NCBI GenBank assembly: GCA_938082375.1
Contig: CALKCJ010000018.1
Location: forward strand, 1-64,000
Direction of reading: 5' to 3'
DNA: 64,000 nucleotides
From: an uncultured Thermomicrobiaceae bacterium
GTDB lineage: Bacteria > Chloroflexota > Chloroflexia > Thermomicrobiales > Thermomicrobiaceae
In this document: positions 52,146-61,308 of the stretch, one piece after another
Numbering within the stretch: the stretch's first letter is position 1
How the letters are laid out: every line of letters starts with the position of its first letter
Notes under the pieces: generated by a model
The model's database searches: none
What the model saw: the letters and a program-made list of their open reading frames with translations, nothing else
Told to the model about the DNA's origin: nothing
Program-made: the position numbers and the translations under genes

Positions 52146-54561
52146 TGGCCTCCTCCAGCGAGAAGTCGATGACTCTGATACCGACTTGTCCCAGCAGCAA
52201 GAAGGGTTCAGCCTTGTGATCCGGCTCGACCAGCACTCGGAGCAGACAGTCGTGGCGGTAGACCGTGAACCCGTGTGCTTGGAGCAGGTGGCTGGCGGCG
52301 ACGGCCGCACCGTCTTCCAGTTTGAGCGAGAGCGCCAGGCGCCGCTCGGCACTCACTGCAGGCGTCAGTACGCGTGGCTCTGCTTGCCGCCCATACTCCA
52401 GGCGGATTACCCGGGTCGCCAATCGCCAGACATCCTCGTGCCGATGCGAGGTGAAGACGATCGTGCGACCCCCGTCGCGCAGCGCTTGCAAGTGGCGGAG
52501 CAGCTCCTCACGGCTCGTAGCATCCAGGTTCGCGGTCGGCTCATCGAGGAAGAGGATCGGCGGGTCACCCACTAGCGCCAGCACCAGCGCGAGCCTTTGC
52601 TGCATGCCCCCAGAAAGCGATCGAATCGGCATGCTGGCCGTGTGATCGAGGTCGAAACTGGCAAGGCGCTCCCACGACCGCTCGACCGGCTCGCCGCGCA
52701 GGGCAGCGACCAGCTCAAGCACATCGCCGACCTCCAGATCGAGCACTGGGAGCTGCTGGGGGACATAGCCGATGCGGCTGCGTACCCGCGCTCCGTCACG
52801 GTTCGGCGAGAGCCCATCGATGTGGATCTCCCCGGTGTAGGAGGTACGGCCGAGCAAGCAGCGCAGCACGGTCGTCTTACCAGCGCCGTTGGGGCCCCAG
52901 AGGGCTACTGCCTCCCCCTTGTGCACGACGAAGGAGAGATCGTCGAGTACCAGCCGCTTGCCGTAGTACTTAGTCAAGTGCTCGACCTCGATCACGGCTG
53001 GCTGTCCCACCGCGCCAGGAGTCAACAGTGCCTCCCGACGTAGCTCGACGCCCGGCGCAGATTGTTTACCGCGAGTGCCGTTGGCTCCGGGGGAGCCTGT
53101 CTCACCAGTGGGTGCCGGGCGCAAGGTGGGCGCAGGGATGCCCATGACTCCCAGCCGCCCGAACAGACGCTTGTGCCAGGGTGCCGCCAGGCCGGTGGCT
53201 CCGAGAGTGAGCAGACCAATCGCCAGCAGCGCGTGCGGCCAGCGCGCTTGGCCGCTCCACCACGGTACGGCAGGCCATGCCCCCGGGGCGACCAGCGGTG
53301 CCGGATCGGTGACCCGGGGCTCGGGCCGGAACAGCGGCACAGCGCGGGCGGCCAGATCGATGGCGGTCGCGGCCAGGCTGAAGCGGAAGAACTGCAGGAT
53401 CGGGTACCGGTCGGTCATCGACTCGAACAGCGGCTCGTCCCGGTAGGGAAGATCGCCGATGCCGTCGCGGTCGGCGTCGTATCCGGCATAGTCGCTCCAG
53501 AAGTTGCCGCGGCCATCTTCTACCCACTCCAGATCGACCAGACGACCCCCACCAGAGACGGCCACCGTTTCGAGGTTCTCCAGGATCGTGTTCCCGGCGA
53601 TCCGGTTGCGGCGTGTGGCCGGGGTTAGAAGCAAGCCGGTATCGTTATAGCTGATCCAGTTGCCGATAATGCGATTTTCGATATCGGGTGAGAGCGGCGA
53701 GTTGTCGATGTAGATACCGACGCGGTTGCGGTGGATCAGGTTCTGTTCGGCAACGACGCCGTCAGTCTCCTTGAGTGCCAGGCCATAACCTGATGGCCCG
53801 CGGTTCGCCTGGAGCACGTTGAAGCGGACGGTCTGGTGCGCGCCGTACATCAGGTAGATCCCAACCGAGTTGTCCTCGATGACGTTCCGCTCGACCAGGC
53901 TGCGCTGGCTGTACATGAAGTGCAGCCCGTAGCGCGCTCGGGAAATATGGTTTCCCTGCACCACGGTGTCGTCGGAATACCAGACTAAGGCATCACGGAT
54001 ATCGTGCAGCTCGTTGTCAAGCACCTGCGCTCTGGGGCTGTACCAGATCTTCAGGCCGTCGCCGCGTACCGGCTCGGGGAGTTCCTTGCCGACGATCAGG
54101 TTGTGTTCGACCAGGCTATCCGGCGCGTTCTCGAGGTAGATGCCAAAGAGCGCGTCGAGTACCTGGTTGCGGACGATGGCTGCGCGCGGCGCCTGGACGC
54201 GGATACCACTGTCCTCGCGATCGTGACTCGATCCGCTACTACGAACGACGAAGCCCTCGAACCGCACGTCGGGCGCGGAGATGGTGACCACGGTACCCTG
54301 GCCACCACCGTCGATGATCGGCCAGTCGCGGCCGATGAGCGTGAGCGGGCGATCGATGAGGAGCGGGCCGGGATAGAGACCTCCGCGGACGTCGAGTGTC
54401 GCACCGTCCGGTGCCTGGCGAACAGCGGTGTGGAGATCGTTGAGCGGGCACCCGGGACAGACAGTGAGCGTTGTCTGAGCCCACGCGTTGGCCGCATCAG
54501 TAGGGAACAGCACGGTGATGGCGGTGAAGGCTAGGGCGGCTAGCCGGGCGACCCCGCTCAT
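52135..54561 (-). CDS. NosD-NosF fusion protein
   Basis: An 808-residue protein joining two normally separate subunits. Residues about 1-28 are a signal/anchor, 30-390 are the NosD beta-helix (CASH repeats: GIYLENAPDSLVEHNLIVGK, YGLHFMYSQRSLVERNVIED, GNFWSDYAGYDADRDGIGD). One membrane helix (about 443-460) and a Pro/Gly-rich linker (475-520) follow. Then comes the NosF ATPase (523-740: Walker A GPNGAGKTT at 556-564, LSGGMQQRLALVLAL, ILFLDEPTANLD) and an extra C-terminal domain. The topology fits: NosD outside, NosF inside. No internal stop or new ribosome site separates the parts. ATG 54561 preferred; GTG 54570 overlaps the upstream stop. Confidence 0.9.
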   Translation of the reverse strand: MSGVARLAALAFTAITVLFPTDAANAWAQTTLTVCPGCPLNDLHTAVRQAPDGATLDVRGGLYPGPLLIDRPLTLIGRDWPIIDGGGQGTVVTISAPDVRFEGFVVRSSGSSHDREDSGIRVQAPRAAIVRNQVLDALFGIYLENAPDSLVEHNLIVGKELPEPVRGDGLKIWYSPRAQVLDNELHDIRDALVWYSDDTVVQGNHISRARYGLHFMYSQRSLVERNVIEDNSVGIYLMYGAHQTVRFNVLQANRGPSGYGLALKETDGVVAEQNLIHRNRVGIYIDNSPLSPDIENRIIGNWISYNDTGLLLTPATRRNRIAGNTILENLETVAVSGGGRLVDLEWVEDGRGNFWSDYAGYDADRDGIGDLPYRDEPLFESMTDRYPILQFFRFSLAATAIDLAARAVPLFRPEPRVTDPAPLVAPGAWPAVPWWSGQARWPHALLAIGLLTLGATGLAAPWHKRLFGRLGVMGIPAPTLRPAPTGETGSPGANGTRGKQSAPGVELRREALLTPGAVGQPAVIEVEHLTKYYGKRLVLDDLSFVVHKGEAVALWGPNGAGKTTVLRCLLGRTSYTGEIHIDGLSPNRDGARVRSRIGYVPQQLPVLDLEVGDVLELVAALRGEPVERSWERLASFDLDHTASMPIRSLSGGMQQRLALVLALVGDPPILFLDEPTANLDATSREELLRHLQALRDGGRTIVFTSHRHEDVWRLATRVIRLEYGRQAEPRVLTPAVSAERRLALSLKLEDGAAVAASHLLQAHGFTVYRHDCLLRVLVEPDHKAEPFLLLGQVGIRVIDFSLEEANAW

Positions 54562-54566
54562 GGCCG

Positions 54567-55229
54567 TCACCCCACTTCGACGCGGCGTTGCGAGGACTGC
54601 CAGCGCCGCGCGATCGCCAGCGCGCTGGCCAGCGCGGCCGCGAATGCCAGGTAGAGTCCGGGGCCGAAGCGCGCGATCACCGAGAACTGGCCAACTCGTC
54701 CCGTGCCCAGCACCGGTGGGGTGAAGGGCTTGATCGCACTGCTGAGCGCTGCCGTCGGATCGAGGTGATGCCCGAAGTACCAGAGCCAGTACGCGAGGTC
54801 GGCCAGGAAGATCAGCGGGAAGAGGACAGCAAGCACTGAGAGCAGCGCTGTCCAACGCCGTCGCACTGCTGCCGCGAGCGCTGCAACCGCTGCCAGCGCA
54901 ACAATGCCGAATGGCGCGATCGCCCGCTCGAAGGTCGCTGCCTCCTCCAGCTTCATCATTCCGATGTAATGGTTGAGGCCGTTGACTTCAGCCACGTCGC
55001 CGGCCAATCCCCGTGGGCCGAGATAGATCGCGACCTTAAGGCCGCCAGGGTACTGCGGCGCCAGTAGCGTCATCTCCCAGTATGGCAGCGCCAGCGAGAC
55101 GAGCAGTGCGACTGCCGCCAGCGCAAACAAGATCCGGTCGTTCAGCCGGCTCAACGCGACGCGTATCGCGGGCCGTGCCTCCGCTGGTCGTTCGGTGACG
55201 ACTGGTGAAGTCGTAGCGATCCGCTCCAT
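54567..55229 (-). CDS. NosB-like membrane protein
   Basis: A 220-residue inner-membrane protein with four or five helices (DRILFALAAVALLVSLALPY, FGIVALAAVAALAAAV, LLSVLAVLFPLIFLADLAYW, LYLAFAAALASALAI) and a conserved loop between the first two (APQYPGGLKVAIYLG, GDVAEVNGLNHYIGMMKLEE). Proteins of this type sit between nosZ and nosD in clade II nos operons and are called NosB; function unknown. Its stop overlaps a possible GTG start of the next gene. Confidence 0.85.
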   Translation of the reverse strand: MERIATTSPVVTERPAEARPAIRVALSRLNDRILFALAAVALLVSLALPYWEMTLLAPQYPGGLKVAIYLGPRGLAGDVAEVNGLNHYIGMMKLEEAATFERAIAPFGIVALAAVAALAAAVRRRWTALLSVLAVLFPLIFLADLAYWLWYFGHHLDPTAALSSAIKPFTPPVLGTGRVGQFSVIARFGPGLYLAFAAALASALAIARRWQSSQRRVEVG

Positions 55230-55287
55230 GATGAAGATCCTCTCGATCTCTGAACGGGGCGGGCAGAGTCGCCCGCCCCGTTTGCCG

Positions 55288-57327
55288 TTACCGCTTCGGC
55301 TTGACCAGGAAGTAGCCCATCATCTCCAGGTGCAGTGCCGAGCAGAACTCGGTGCAGTAGAACGGGAACGTCCCTGGCATGTCGGCGACGAACGTGAGCG
55401 TTTGCGTCTCCCCTGGCTCCAGGCTGAGGTTGATGTTGTAGCCGCCGAGCGCGAAGCCGTGCGTCGCGTCCTTGGCGCGCTCGATGTTCGTCAGATGCCA
55501 GATCACCTCGTCGCCTTCCTCGACCTCGACGACGTCAGGCCGGATCTGGCTCCGCAGGAGCACGCCCCAGATCTCGACCGTCTTGCCCCGGCGCTCGATC
55601 CGCTCCTCGCCCACTTTCAGCACGGCGTTCGGGTCGACGCTCTGGGTCTCCGGGTTCCAGCCGACCTCCGGGTAGACGTCCCAGGCCTTGATGCGTTCAG
55701 CCTTGATGATCTGCGCGTAGTGCGGCTCGCCGATGCCGATCGGTGAGTCGTAGAGCAACCGCATCGGCCGGTCGGGGGCGATGTCGACGAGCTGGGCGTT
55801 CTGCGGGAGCAGCGGCCCGAGCAGCGAGAAGCGGTCGACCGACCACTTGTTGTGGGCCACCAGGAACGTGCCTGCCGGCTTTGCAGTATCGCCCTCGACG
55901 GCTGCCAGGTGGCCGATGTTGTAGTGCACCGGCAGTTTCTCGACCAGCTTCCAGCCGTCGTCCCGGTACGGCTTGCCGAGTGCCCAGCGTGCCACCGCGC
56001 TGTCGAGGAAGAGGCTGGTGTAGGCGTAGCCCTGGTCGTCGAACTGAGTGTGCAGCGGACCGAGTCCGAGCTCGACCTGGGTCTCCAGGCACTGCTCGAA
56101 CGGCAGGATCGGGATGCCGTACTCGTCGTGGTCAAACTGGCCAGCGGCGATGGCTTGCTGGATCTTCTCGAAGCTGTAGACCGTCACGTGTGGATCGAGC
56201 TTGCCGGCGACCACGATGTAGTCGCCCCGCGGGGTGACATCGACCCCGTGAGGGCTCTTCGGCTCGGGGATCAGATACAGGAGCCCTTCCTCGACCGCCG
56301 TCTCGATGCGGATCAACTTGAAGTCCTGGACTTCCTCGTATTTACCGGCCGCGACGACCTGCTCCGCCTTGCGCCAGTTCACGACATGCAGGTAGTCCAT
56401 GTCGCGCTGGGTGGTCGCCATCTCCATCGCGGGCCGGCCCTCGAGGATGCCCGGCACCGCCAGCTCGGTGTTGATCGAGTTCCAGAAGGCCCACCCTTCG
56501 GACGGGCCCTTGCCGGCGTCGGCCAGGTCGTGCCAGTAGGGCGGTGTCTCGATCGCGAACGACTCCTCGGGCACGATCCGCCCCTTCTGGCGGTCGAACT
56601 TCCAGAAGGTGAGCACGCCGCGGTACTTCTCCTTGTACTGGCTGAGCGGTGCGTACTCCCCACCGAGCGGCACCGGGTACTGGTCGGCTTCCAGCACGTA
56701 CTCGGTATTGGGGGTGACGAAGCAGCCGCCGTGCTCGTTGACGAGCAGCGGGTTCTTGACGATCTGCTTGGTCTCGAAGTCGCGCAGGTCGATGACGGCG
56801 ACGCGGCCGTTGGCCTTGTCGTTGATGAAGAGGAACTGGCCGTCGTACTCGCCGTTCGTCTCGCTCAACGCCGGATGGTGCGTATCGGCCCAGGTGAGCG
56901 GTCGCCCGCGGAAGGAGCCGCCCTCGAGCACCTTACTCGGTGACCCGCCATAGCCATACCCCTGCCACGGCTCCGGAGTGAAGACCGCGATCACCTTCAA
57001 CAGCCGCATCGATGGGAGGCCGTGGACGAGTACCTGCCCGCCGTGGCCAGTCGAGGAGAACATCAAGTACTCGTCGTACTTCCCGCTCGGCATATACGTC
57101 ATAAGGGCGGCCGTGACGTCCTCCGGGGTGAGCTGGCGCTGCTTGATGATCTCCTCGGCGCTCGCCCCGAGCTTGGGGGCCTCCTTACGCTGGAGCACGT
57201 TGCAGCTCCCAAGCAGCGCACCCGCCGTGGGCAGGCTCGCAGCGGCGCCCAGCACGCCGAGGAAGCGTCGACGGCTCACTTTCCGGCGGCGGTCGGATGG
57301 TGGATTCGGACGGATCGGCTCTCGCAT
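55288..57327 (-). CDS. nosZ: Nitrous oxide reductase NosZ with Tat lipoprotein-like signal
   Basis: A 679-residue multicopper N2O reductase. Seven CuZ-type histidines can be placed: ADTHHPALS (two), VNEHGG, SPHGVDV, GPLHTQF, VAHNKWS and EPHYAQ. The C-terminal cupredoxin has the CuA ligands THGFAL and FYCTEFCSALHLEMMG. The N-terminus has a twin-arginine motif S18-R-R-R-F-L followed by a helix and LLGSC42, which could be a lipobox. It reduces N2O to N2 on the outer face of the membrane. ATG 57327 has GAGGAGG upstream. First gene of the nos operon. Confidence 0.95.
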   Translation of the reverse strand: MREPIRPNPPSDRRRKVSRRRFLGVLGAAASLPTAGALLGSCNVLQRKEAPKLGASAEEIIKQRQLTPEDVTAALMTYMPSGKYDEYLMFSSTGHGGQVLVHGLPSMRLLKVIAVFTPEPWQGYGYGGSPSKVLEGGSFRGRPLTWADTHHPALSETNGEYDGQFLFINDKANGRVAVIDLRDFETKQIVKNPLLVNEHGGCFVTPNTEYVLEADQYPVPLGGEYAPLSQYKEKYRGVLTFWKFDRQKGRIVPEESFAIETPPYWHDLADAGKGPSEGWAFWNSINTELAVPGILEGRPAMEMATTQRDMDYLHVVNWRKAEQVVAAGKYEEVQDFKLIRIETAVEEGLLYLIPEPKSPHGVDVTPRGDYIVVAGKLDPHVTVYSFEKIQQAIAAGQFDHDEYGIPILPFEQCLETQVELGLGPLHTQFDDQGYAYTSLFLDSAVARWALGKPYRDDGWKLVEKLPVHYNIGHLAAVEGDTAKPAGTFLVAHNKWSVDRFSLLGPLLPQNAQLVDIAPDRPMRLLYDSPIGIGEPHYAQIIKAERIKAWDVYPEVGWNPETQSVDPNAVLKVGEERIERRGKTVEIWGVLLRSQIRPDVVEVEEGDEVIWHLTNIERAKDATHGFALGGYNINLSLEPGETQTLTFVADMPGTFPFYCTEFCSALHLEMMGYFLVKPKR

Positions 57328-57542
57328 AGTGCCCTCCTCGATGAAAACGATCCAGCTTCTGCCGGTCACGACCGTGCCTTCGATCTCTGAGCCATATGAC
57401 ACCGCAGCCGGCGAGTGACAGCCACTTCCGCTCGGGTAGTTATGTCCTGCTCTAAAGGGTGGTTTGATCGCCTACCCCGAGGGGTGGGTGAGCAGAGGCA
57501 CTCGTTCGCGGCCACCAACGCTTTTAGGGCAAGACTCTCCAG
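57328..57542 (-). promoter_or_regulatory. nosZ upstream region with a CsoR-like palindrome
   Basis: Holds TACCCC-GA-GGGGTG (57473-57486), a short GC-rich inverted repeat of the type bound by CsoR/RcnR-family copper or nickel sensors. No FNR-type TTGAT-N4-ATCAA box is present. A weak CTGTCA/TCATAT pair lies on the minus strand near 57420-57390. Copper control of the nos operon is suggested, not shown. Confidence 0.35.
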
Positions 57543-58246
57543 CTAGGCGCCGGCTGGCGCTGGCAGGCGAGCGCTCCAGCCGAGGGCGACGTTAACCAGG
57601 AACGCAAGCGCGAGCAGCACCATCCCTAGCGCGATCGCCAGCGCGAAGTTGCCGCGGTCAGTCTTCAGCACGATGGCCGTGGTCAGGATCCGCGTCTGCC
57701 CGGCGATGTTGCCGCCCACCATCAGCGAGGCACCGACCTCGGAGATAGCCCGTCCGAAGGCGGCGGCAACGGCGAGCAGCACCTGGGGTGACGCGGCGCG
57801 CACCAGTTCCCACCCGAGCGCCAGCCGCCCGGCACCATCCACCCGCAGGGCGGCCAGAAGGTCGGGCTCCAGCAGGCCGAGCGCGGCCCGCGTGAAGCCG
57901 GCAGCGATTGGCTCAGCCACCAGGAATTGGGCCAGCGCCATGGCCGCCGGGGTATCGAGCAGCCCCAGCGCTCCGAAGGGGCCGGTGCGCCACAGGAACA
58001 GCGTGACCACCAGCCCCACCAGCACCGGCGGCAATCCCATCCCCGTGCTCAGAGCACCAGAACCAAGGCACGACCGTGGAACTGGCCGATGGCCAGCGCG
58101 ACTCCCACTGGCACACCCACCACAGCCGCCAGCGCGGTCGCAGTCAGCAACACTATGAGCGAGCGCAGCACGAGTTGCCGCAGCTCGGGATCGGCGCGGA
58201 GGATCAGGCGAACCGCTTCGATCAGCCCATCCCGCAACAGATCCAT
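57543..58246 (-). pseudogene. tupB: Tungstate ABC permease TupB, frameshifted
   Basis: Two pieces of a TupB-like permease. From 58246: LILRADPELRQLVLRSLIVL ... GVALAIGQFHGRALVLVL, then TGA. In another frame, STGMGLPPVLVGLVVTLFLW ... FGRAISEVGASLMVGGNIAG, TTAIVLKTDRGNFALAIALG to 57543. They meet at about 58040-58052, where one base appears to be missing. The ABC motif (ISEVGASLMVGGNI) is otherwise intact. The expected ATPase tupC is absent; nosZ follows. Confidence 0.82.
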
Positions 58247-58252
58247 AGCGCG

Positions 58253-59092
58253 CTACCGGACGAGCTGCTCTTCGGTCTTGCCGGCACCGGAGACAAAGAG
58301 CGGCTGGCCGAACTGCTCGCGGCCGAACTCGGCGATCGCCTGCTGGGCCTCTGGGGAGACCAGGAACTGGGCGAAGGCCCCGCCGCCCTCTACGTTGATC
58401 TGCCCCTCGGGGAACCGCGCCGGGTTGAGAGTGATCACATGGTAGAGGTTAGCAGCATGGGATCGCCCTCGACCAGAACCTCCAGCTCGACGCGCCCCTG
58501 GTACGCCAGGAAGGTGCCACGGTCAGAGAGGGTATAGCCCCCTCTTCTGCTCAGTGAGAGTCAGCGTAGCGCCCATACCCTGGCCGGAGGTGATGTACCA
58601 GGGCGATCCCTTCGGTTCCAGCCCGGCTTCTTTCCAGAGCCGCTTCTCGAGCTGGTCGGTGCCCGAGCCGTCGTCGCGGCTGATCCAGGTCGCCTGCGCG
58701 GCCGCGATCTCCTGCAAGGCGTCCATGGCCGAGCGCAGGCCGCGGATCCCGGCTAGGTCATCCGGCGGACCGACGATGACGAAGTCGTTATGCATCACCA
58801 GCAGGCGCTCCGATCCATAGCCCTGCGCCATGAACTCGCGCTCAGCGTCCGGCGCGTGGACCAGCACCACGTCAGCCTCGCCATGTGCGGCCATCGCCAG
58901 CGGCGCGCCGGTTCCGACCGCGATCGGCTTCACGCGGTAGCCCGTCCGCTCCTCGAACAGCGGCACCAGCATGTGCAGAAGCCCGCTGTCCTGCACGCCG
59001 ATGGTCGTGGGCAGCATGACGGGGCTACGTCCCTCTTACGCGCGCCAGCGAACCAGGGAGAGGGCGCTGCCGATGAGGATGACCATGAGCAT
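58253..59092 (-). pseudogene. tupA: Tungstate-binding protein TupA, multiply disrupted
   Basis: A TupA-like substrate-binding protein broken at several places. A signal-like MLMVILIGSALSLVRW (from 59092) ends at an in-frame TAA (59038). The mature part IGVQDSGLLHMLVPLFEERT ... SGQGMGATLTLTEQK then leaves frame at a GGGGG run near 58536, reads on in another frame as TLSDRGTFLAYQGRVELEVL, and returns after a missing base near 58450 to ITLNPARFPEGQINVEGGGA ... EEQLVR. Three lesions in one gene argue for decay. Lies directly upstream of broken tupB. Confidence 0.82.
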
Positions 59093-59200
59093 CAGAAAGC
59101 CAGGAGACAAGAAACTCCAGGAGCATGAGGACGGTTGTCATCGATCCCTTGCGCAGATGCATGCGCACAGCCTCATTTTCGCACGGACGGTGCAGGGCAA

Positions 59201-59638
59201 TTATGGGCGAGGGAACGTGCTACGCTCAAACAGTGCCAATGCCCCCAGGATCGAACTTGTCGCTACCACGTGCATCAGGATCAGAACGACGGCGGTCGAC
59301 GGCTCGCGCGCAGCGCCCAGTGGGGGAATCAGCAGGAGCAAAAAGACGACCAGGGCCAGCAGCAGGAAGACGCGCAAAGGCTTCTGGGTGAATCGCCGGA
59401 GTAGCCCATAGATGCCGGTCGCAATCACGAGGGGTACAATTGACAAGATAATGACTCCACTGGCCGAGATCTCCGACGGGTCTTGGTTCGGGGGCTCGAC
59501 GACGAATGGCGTGCCGAGCGCTCTGGCAGCCACGTAGACGACAACATTGACCACCGCCGCGATGGCAGCTGCCAATGACCCAGCCCGCCACAGGCGGTTC
59601 ACCCACCAGGCACGTCGCTCGCGCATCGAGGTGGCCAT
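59201..59638 (-). CDS. DUF6069-type membrane protein
   Basis: A 145-residue protein with four membrane helices (AGSLAAAIAAVVNVVVYVAA, VIILSIVPLVIATGIYGLLR, VFLLLALVVFLLLLIPPL, STAVVLILMHVVATSSILGA) and short loops, matching the DUF6069 pattern. Function unknown. Monocistronic. Confidence 0.8.
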   Translation of the reverse strand: MATSMRERRAWWVNRLWRAGSLAAAIAAVVNVVVYVAARALGTPFVVEPPNQDPSEISASGVIILSIVPLVIATGIYGLLRRFTQKPLRVFLLLALVVFLLLLIPPLGAAREPSTAVVLILMHVVATSSILGALALFERSTFPRP

Positions 59639-59720
59639 CGCACGCCTCCTGAAGCTTCTCTCTTGCTGCTCATCGCACCTAGTTTATATGGATTTAATTG
59701 TGCGCTGCAACAGCGATGAA

Positions 59721-59760
59721 GAGCCCGGCCCCGTCTGACAGGTCGGCACGGGGCAGGCTC
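59721..59760 (-). terminator. GC-rich hairpin after the trpB2 gene
   Basis: GAGCC..CCCCGT and ACGGGG..GGCTC form a long interrupted stem with a 13-base loop, 60 bases beyond the end of the TrpB2 gene. No T-tract on either strand; if a terminator, it may act in both directions. Confidence 0.4.
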
Positions 59761-59820
59761 TCCATCGCGTCCTGATCCGGGAGTCACCTCTTCGGTTGAA
59801 TCGACAGCAGGCGCAAGACA

Positions 59821-61191
59821 CTATGCTCCGAGCGGCGGCAGGGCCGCGAGCGCTTTCTGGATCTCCTCCTCCGAATGCTCGTAGTCCTCGAGCCGGCCGG
59901 CCAGATAGGTCTCGTAGGCAGCGAGGTCGAAGTGGCCGTGCCCGCTGAGCCCGATCAGGATTGTCTTCTCCTCGCCGGTCTCGGCGCAACGGCGCGCCTC
60001 GTCGATTGCTGCTCGCACCGCGTGCGCCGACTCGGGGGCTGGGACGATGCCCTCAGCGCGGGCGAAGAGCACCGCGCCCTCGAAGACCGCATTCTGCGGC
60101 AACGCCACGGCCTCGATGATCCCCTGCTCGTAGAGCAGGCTCACCAGCGGCGCCATCCCGTGATAGCGCAGCCCGCCGGCATGGATCGCCGGCGGGATGA
60201 AGGTATGCCCCAGCGTGTGCATCTTGATCAGCGGTGTCATCCGCCCGGTGTCGCCGAAATCGAACGTGTAGACCCCGCGGGTCAGCGAAGGGCACGCGGT
60301 CGGCTCGACCGCGACGATGCGGATATCCCTGCCCTGGAGCTTCTCGCGGACGAAGGGGAAGACCAAGCCAGCAAAGTTGGAGCCGCCGCCGACGCAGCCG
60401 AAGATCACGTCGGGGTAGGTATCGGCCAGCTCGAACTGCTTCTGCGCCTCCTGGCCGATCACGGTCTGGTGGAGCAGCACGTGGTTGAGCACGCTGCCGA
60501 GCGAGTACTTGGTGTCCTCACGGGTGGCGGCGTCTTCCACCGCCTCGCTGATGGCGATGCCGAGGCTGCCGGGCGAATCAGGATGCTCCGCCAGTACGCG
60601 CCGACCCGCTTCGGTATCGGGGCTGGGACTGGGCACGCAGCGGGCGCCCCAGGTCTCCATCAGGATGCGCCGGTACGGCTTCTGCTCGTAGCTGGCGCGG
60701 ACCATATAGACTTTCAGCTCGAGCCCGAAGAAGGAGCAGGCCATCGCCAGCGCACTGCCCCACTGGCCAGCGCCGGTCTCGGTGGTGAGGCGCTGCACGC
60801 CGGCCTGCTTGTTGTAGTACGCCTGCGCCACCGCCGTGTTCGGCTTGTGGCTACCCGCCGGGCTGACACCCTCGTACTTATAGAAGATGCGGGCCGGCGT
60901 CCCCAGCGCGCGCTCCAGCCGGCGTGCCCGGTAGAGCGGGGTCGGCCGCCACAGCCGGTAGACGTCGCGCACCGGCTCGGGGATCTCGATCCAGCGATCC
61001 CGGCTGACCTCCTGCAGGATCAGCTCCATCGGAAACAGCGGCGCCAGATCGTCGGGGCCGACTGGCTGGCCGGTGCCAGGATGAATCGGGGGCGGCGGCA
61101 GCGTCGGCAGATCCGCCGTTAGGTTGTACCAGTGCGTCGGGATATCGCTCTCGCCGAGGATGAACTTGATCTCTCTGAGATCCTTCGCCAC
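59821..61191 (-). CDS. TrpB2-type tryptophan synthase beta chain
   Basis: A 456-residue PLP enzyme of the TrpB2 (long beta-subunit) group. The Schiff-base lysine is K116 in [13 protein letters not shown], the phosphate loop is [11 protein letters not shown], and the family-specific N-terminal extension ([20 protein letters not shown]) is present. It joins indole and serine to make tryptophan, or salvages indole; TrpB2 works without a stable TrpA partner. GTG 61191 has AGGGGAGG six bases upstream; ATG 61209 is less likely. No other trp genes adjoin. Confidence 0.93.
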   Translation of the reverse strand: MAKDLREIKFILGESDIPTHWYNLTADLPTLPPPPIHPGTGQPVGPDDLAPLFPMELILQEVSRDRWIEIPEPVRDVYRLWRPTPLYRARRLERALGTPARIFYKYEGVSPAGSHKPNTAVAQAYYNKQAGVQRLTTETGAGQWGSALAMACSFFGLELKVYMVRASYEQKPYRRILMETWGARCVPSPSPDTEAGRRVLAEHPDSPGSLGIAISEAVEDAATREDTKYSLGSVLNHVLLHQTVIGQEAQKQFELADTYPDVIFGCVGGGSNFAGLVFPFVREKLQGRDIRIVAVEPTACPSLTRGVYTFDFGDTGRMTPLIKMHTLGHTFIPPAIHAGGLRYHGMAPLVSLLYEQGIIEAVALPQNAVFEGAVLFARAEGIVPAPESAHAVRAAIDEARRCAETGEEKTILIGLSGHGHFDLAAYETYLAGRLEDYEHSEEEIQKALAALPPLGA

Positions 61192-61308
61192 CGTCGACCT
61201 CCCCTGCATCTCGATCGACTCTGCCTGACCCGGTACGACTGCCTGCTGGCGCGGCATTCTACCGGATCTCTGCACTATTCACACGGGGGGTATGGGATGT
61301 GCTTGGAC

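Noticed and set aside
57328-57542. FNR/NnrR site upstream of nosZ
   Set aside because: TTGATCG and ATCAA half-sites occur, but not the TTGAT-N4-ATCAA arrangement.
57543-59092. Sequencing error as the only cause of the tup lesions
   Set aside because: Four lesions fall in 1.5 kb while the next 7 kb of nos genes have none, and the cognate ATPase is missing; decay is the better explanation, although single sites could still be errors.
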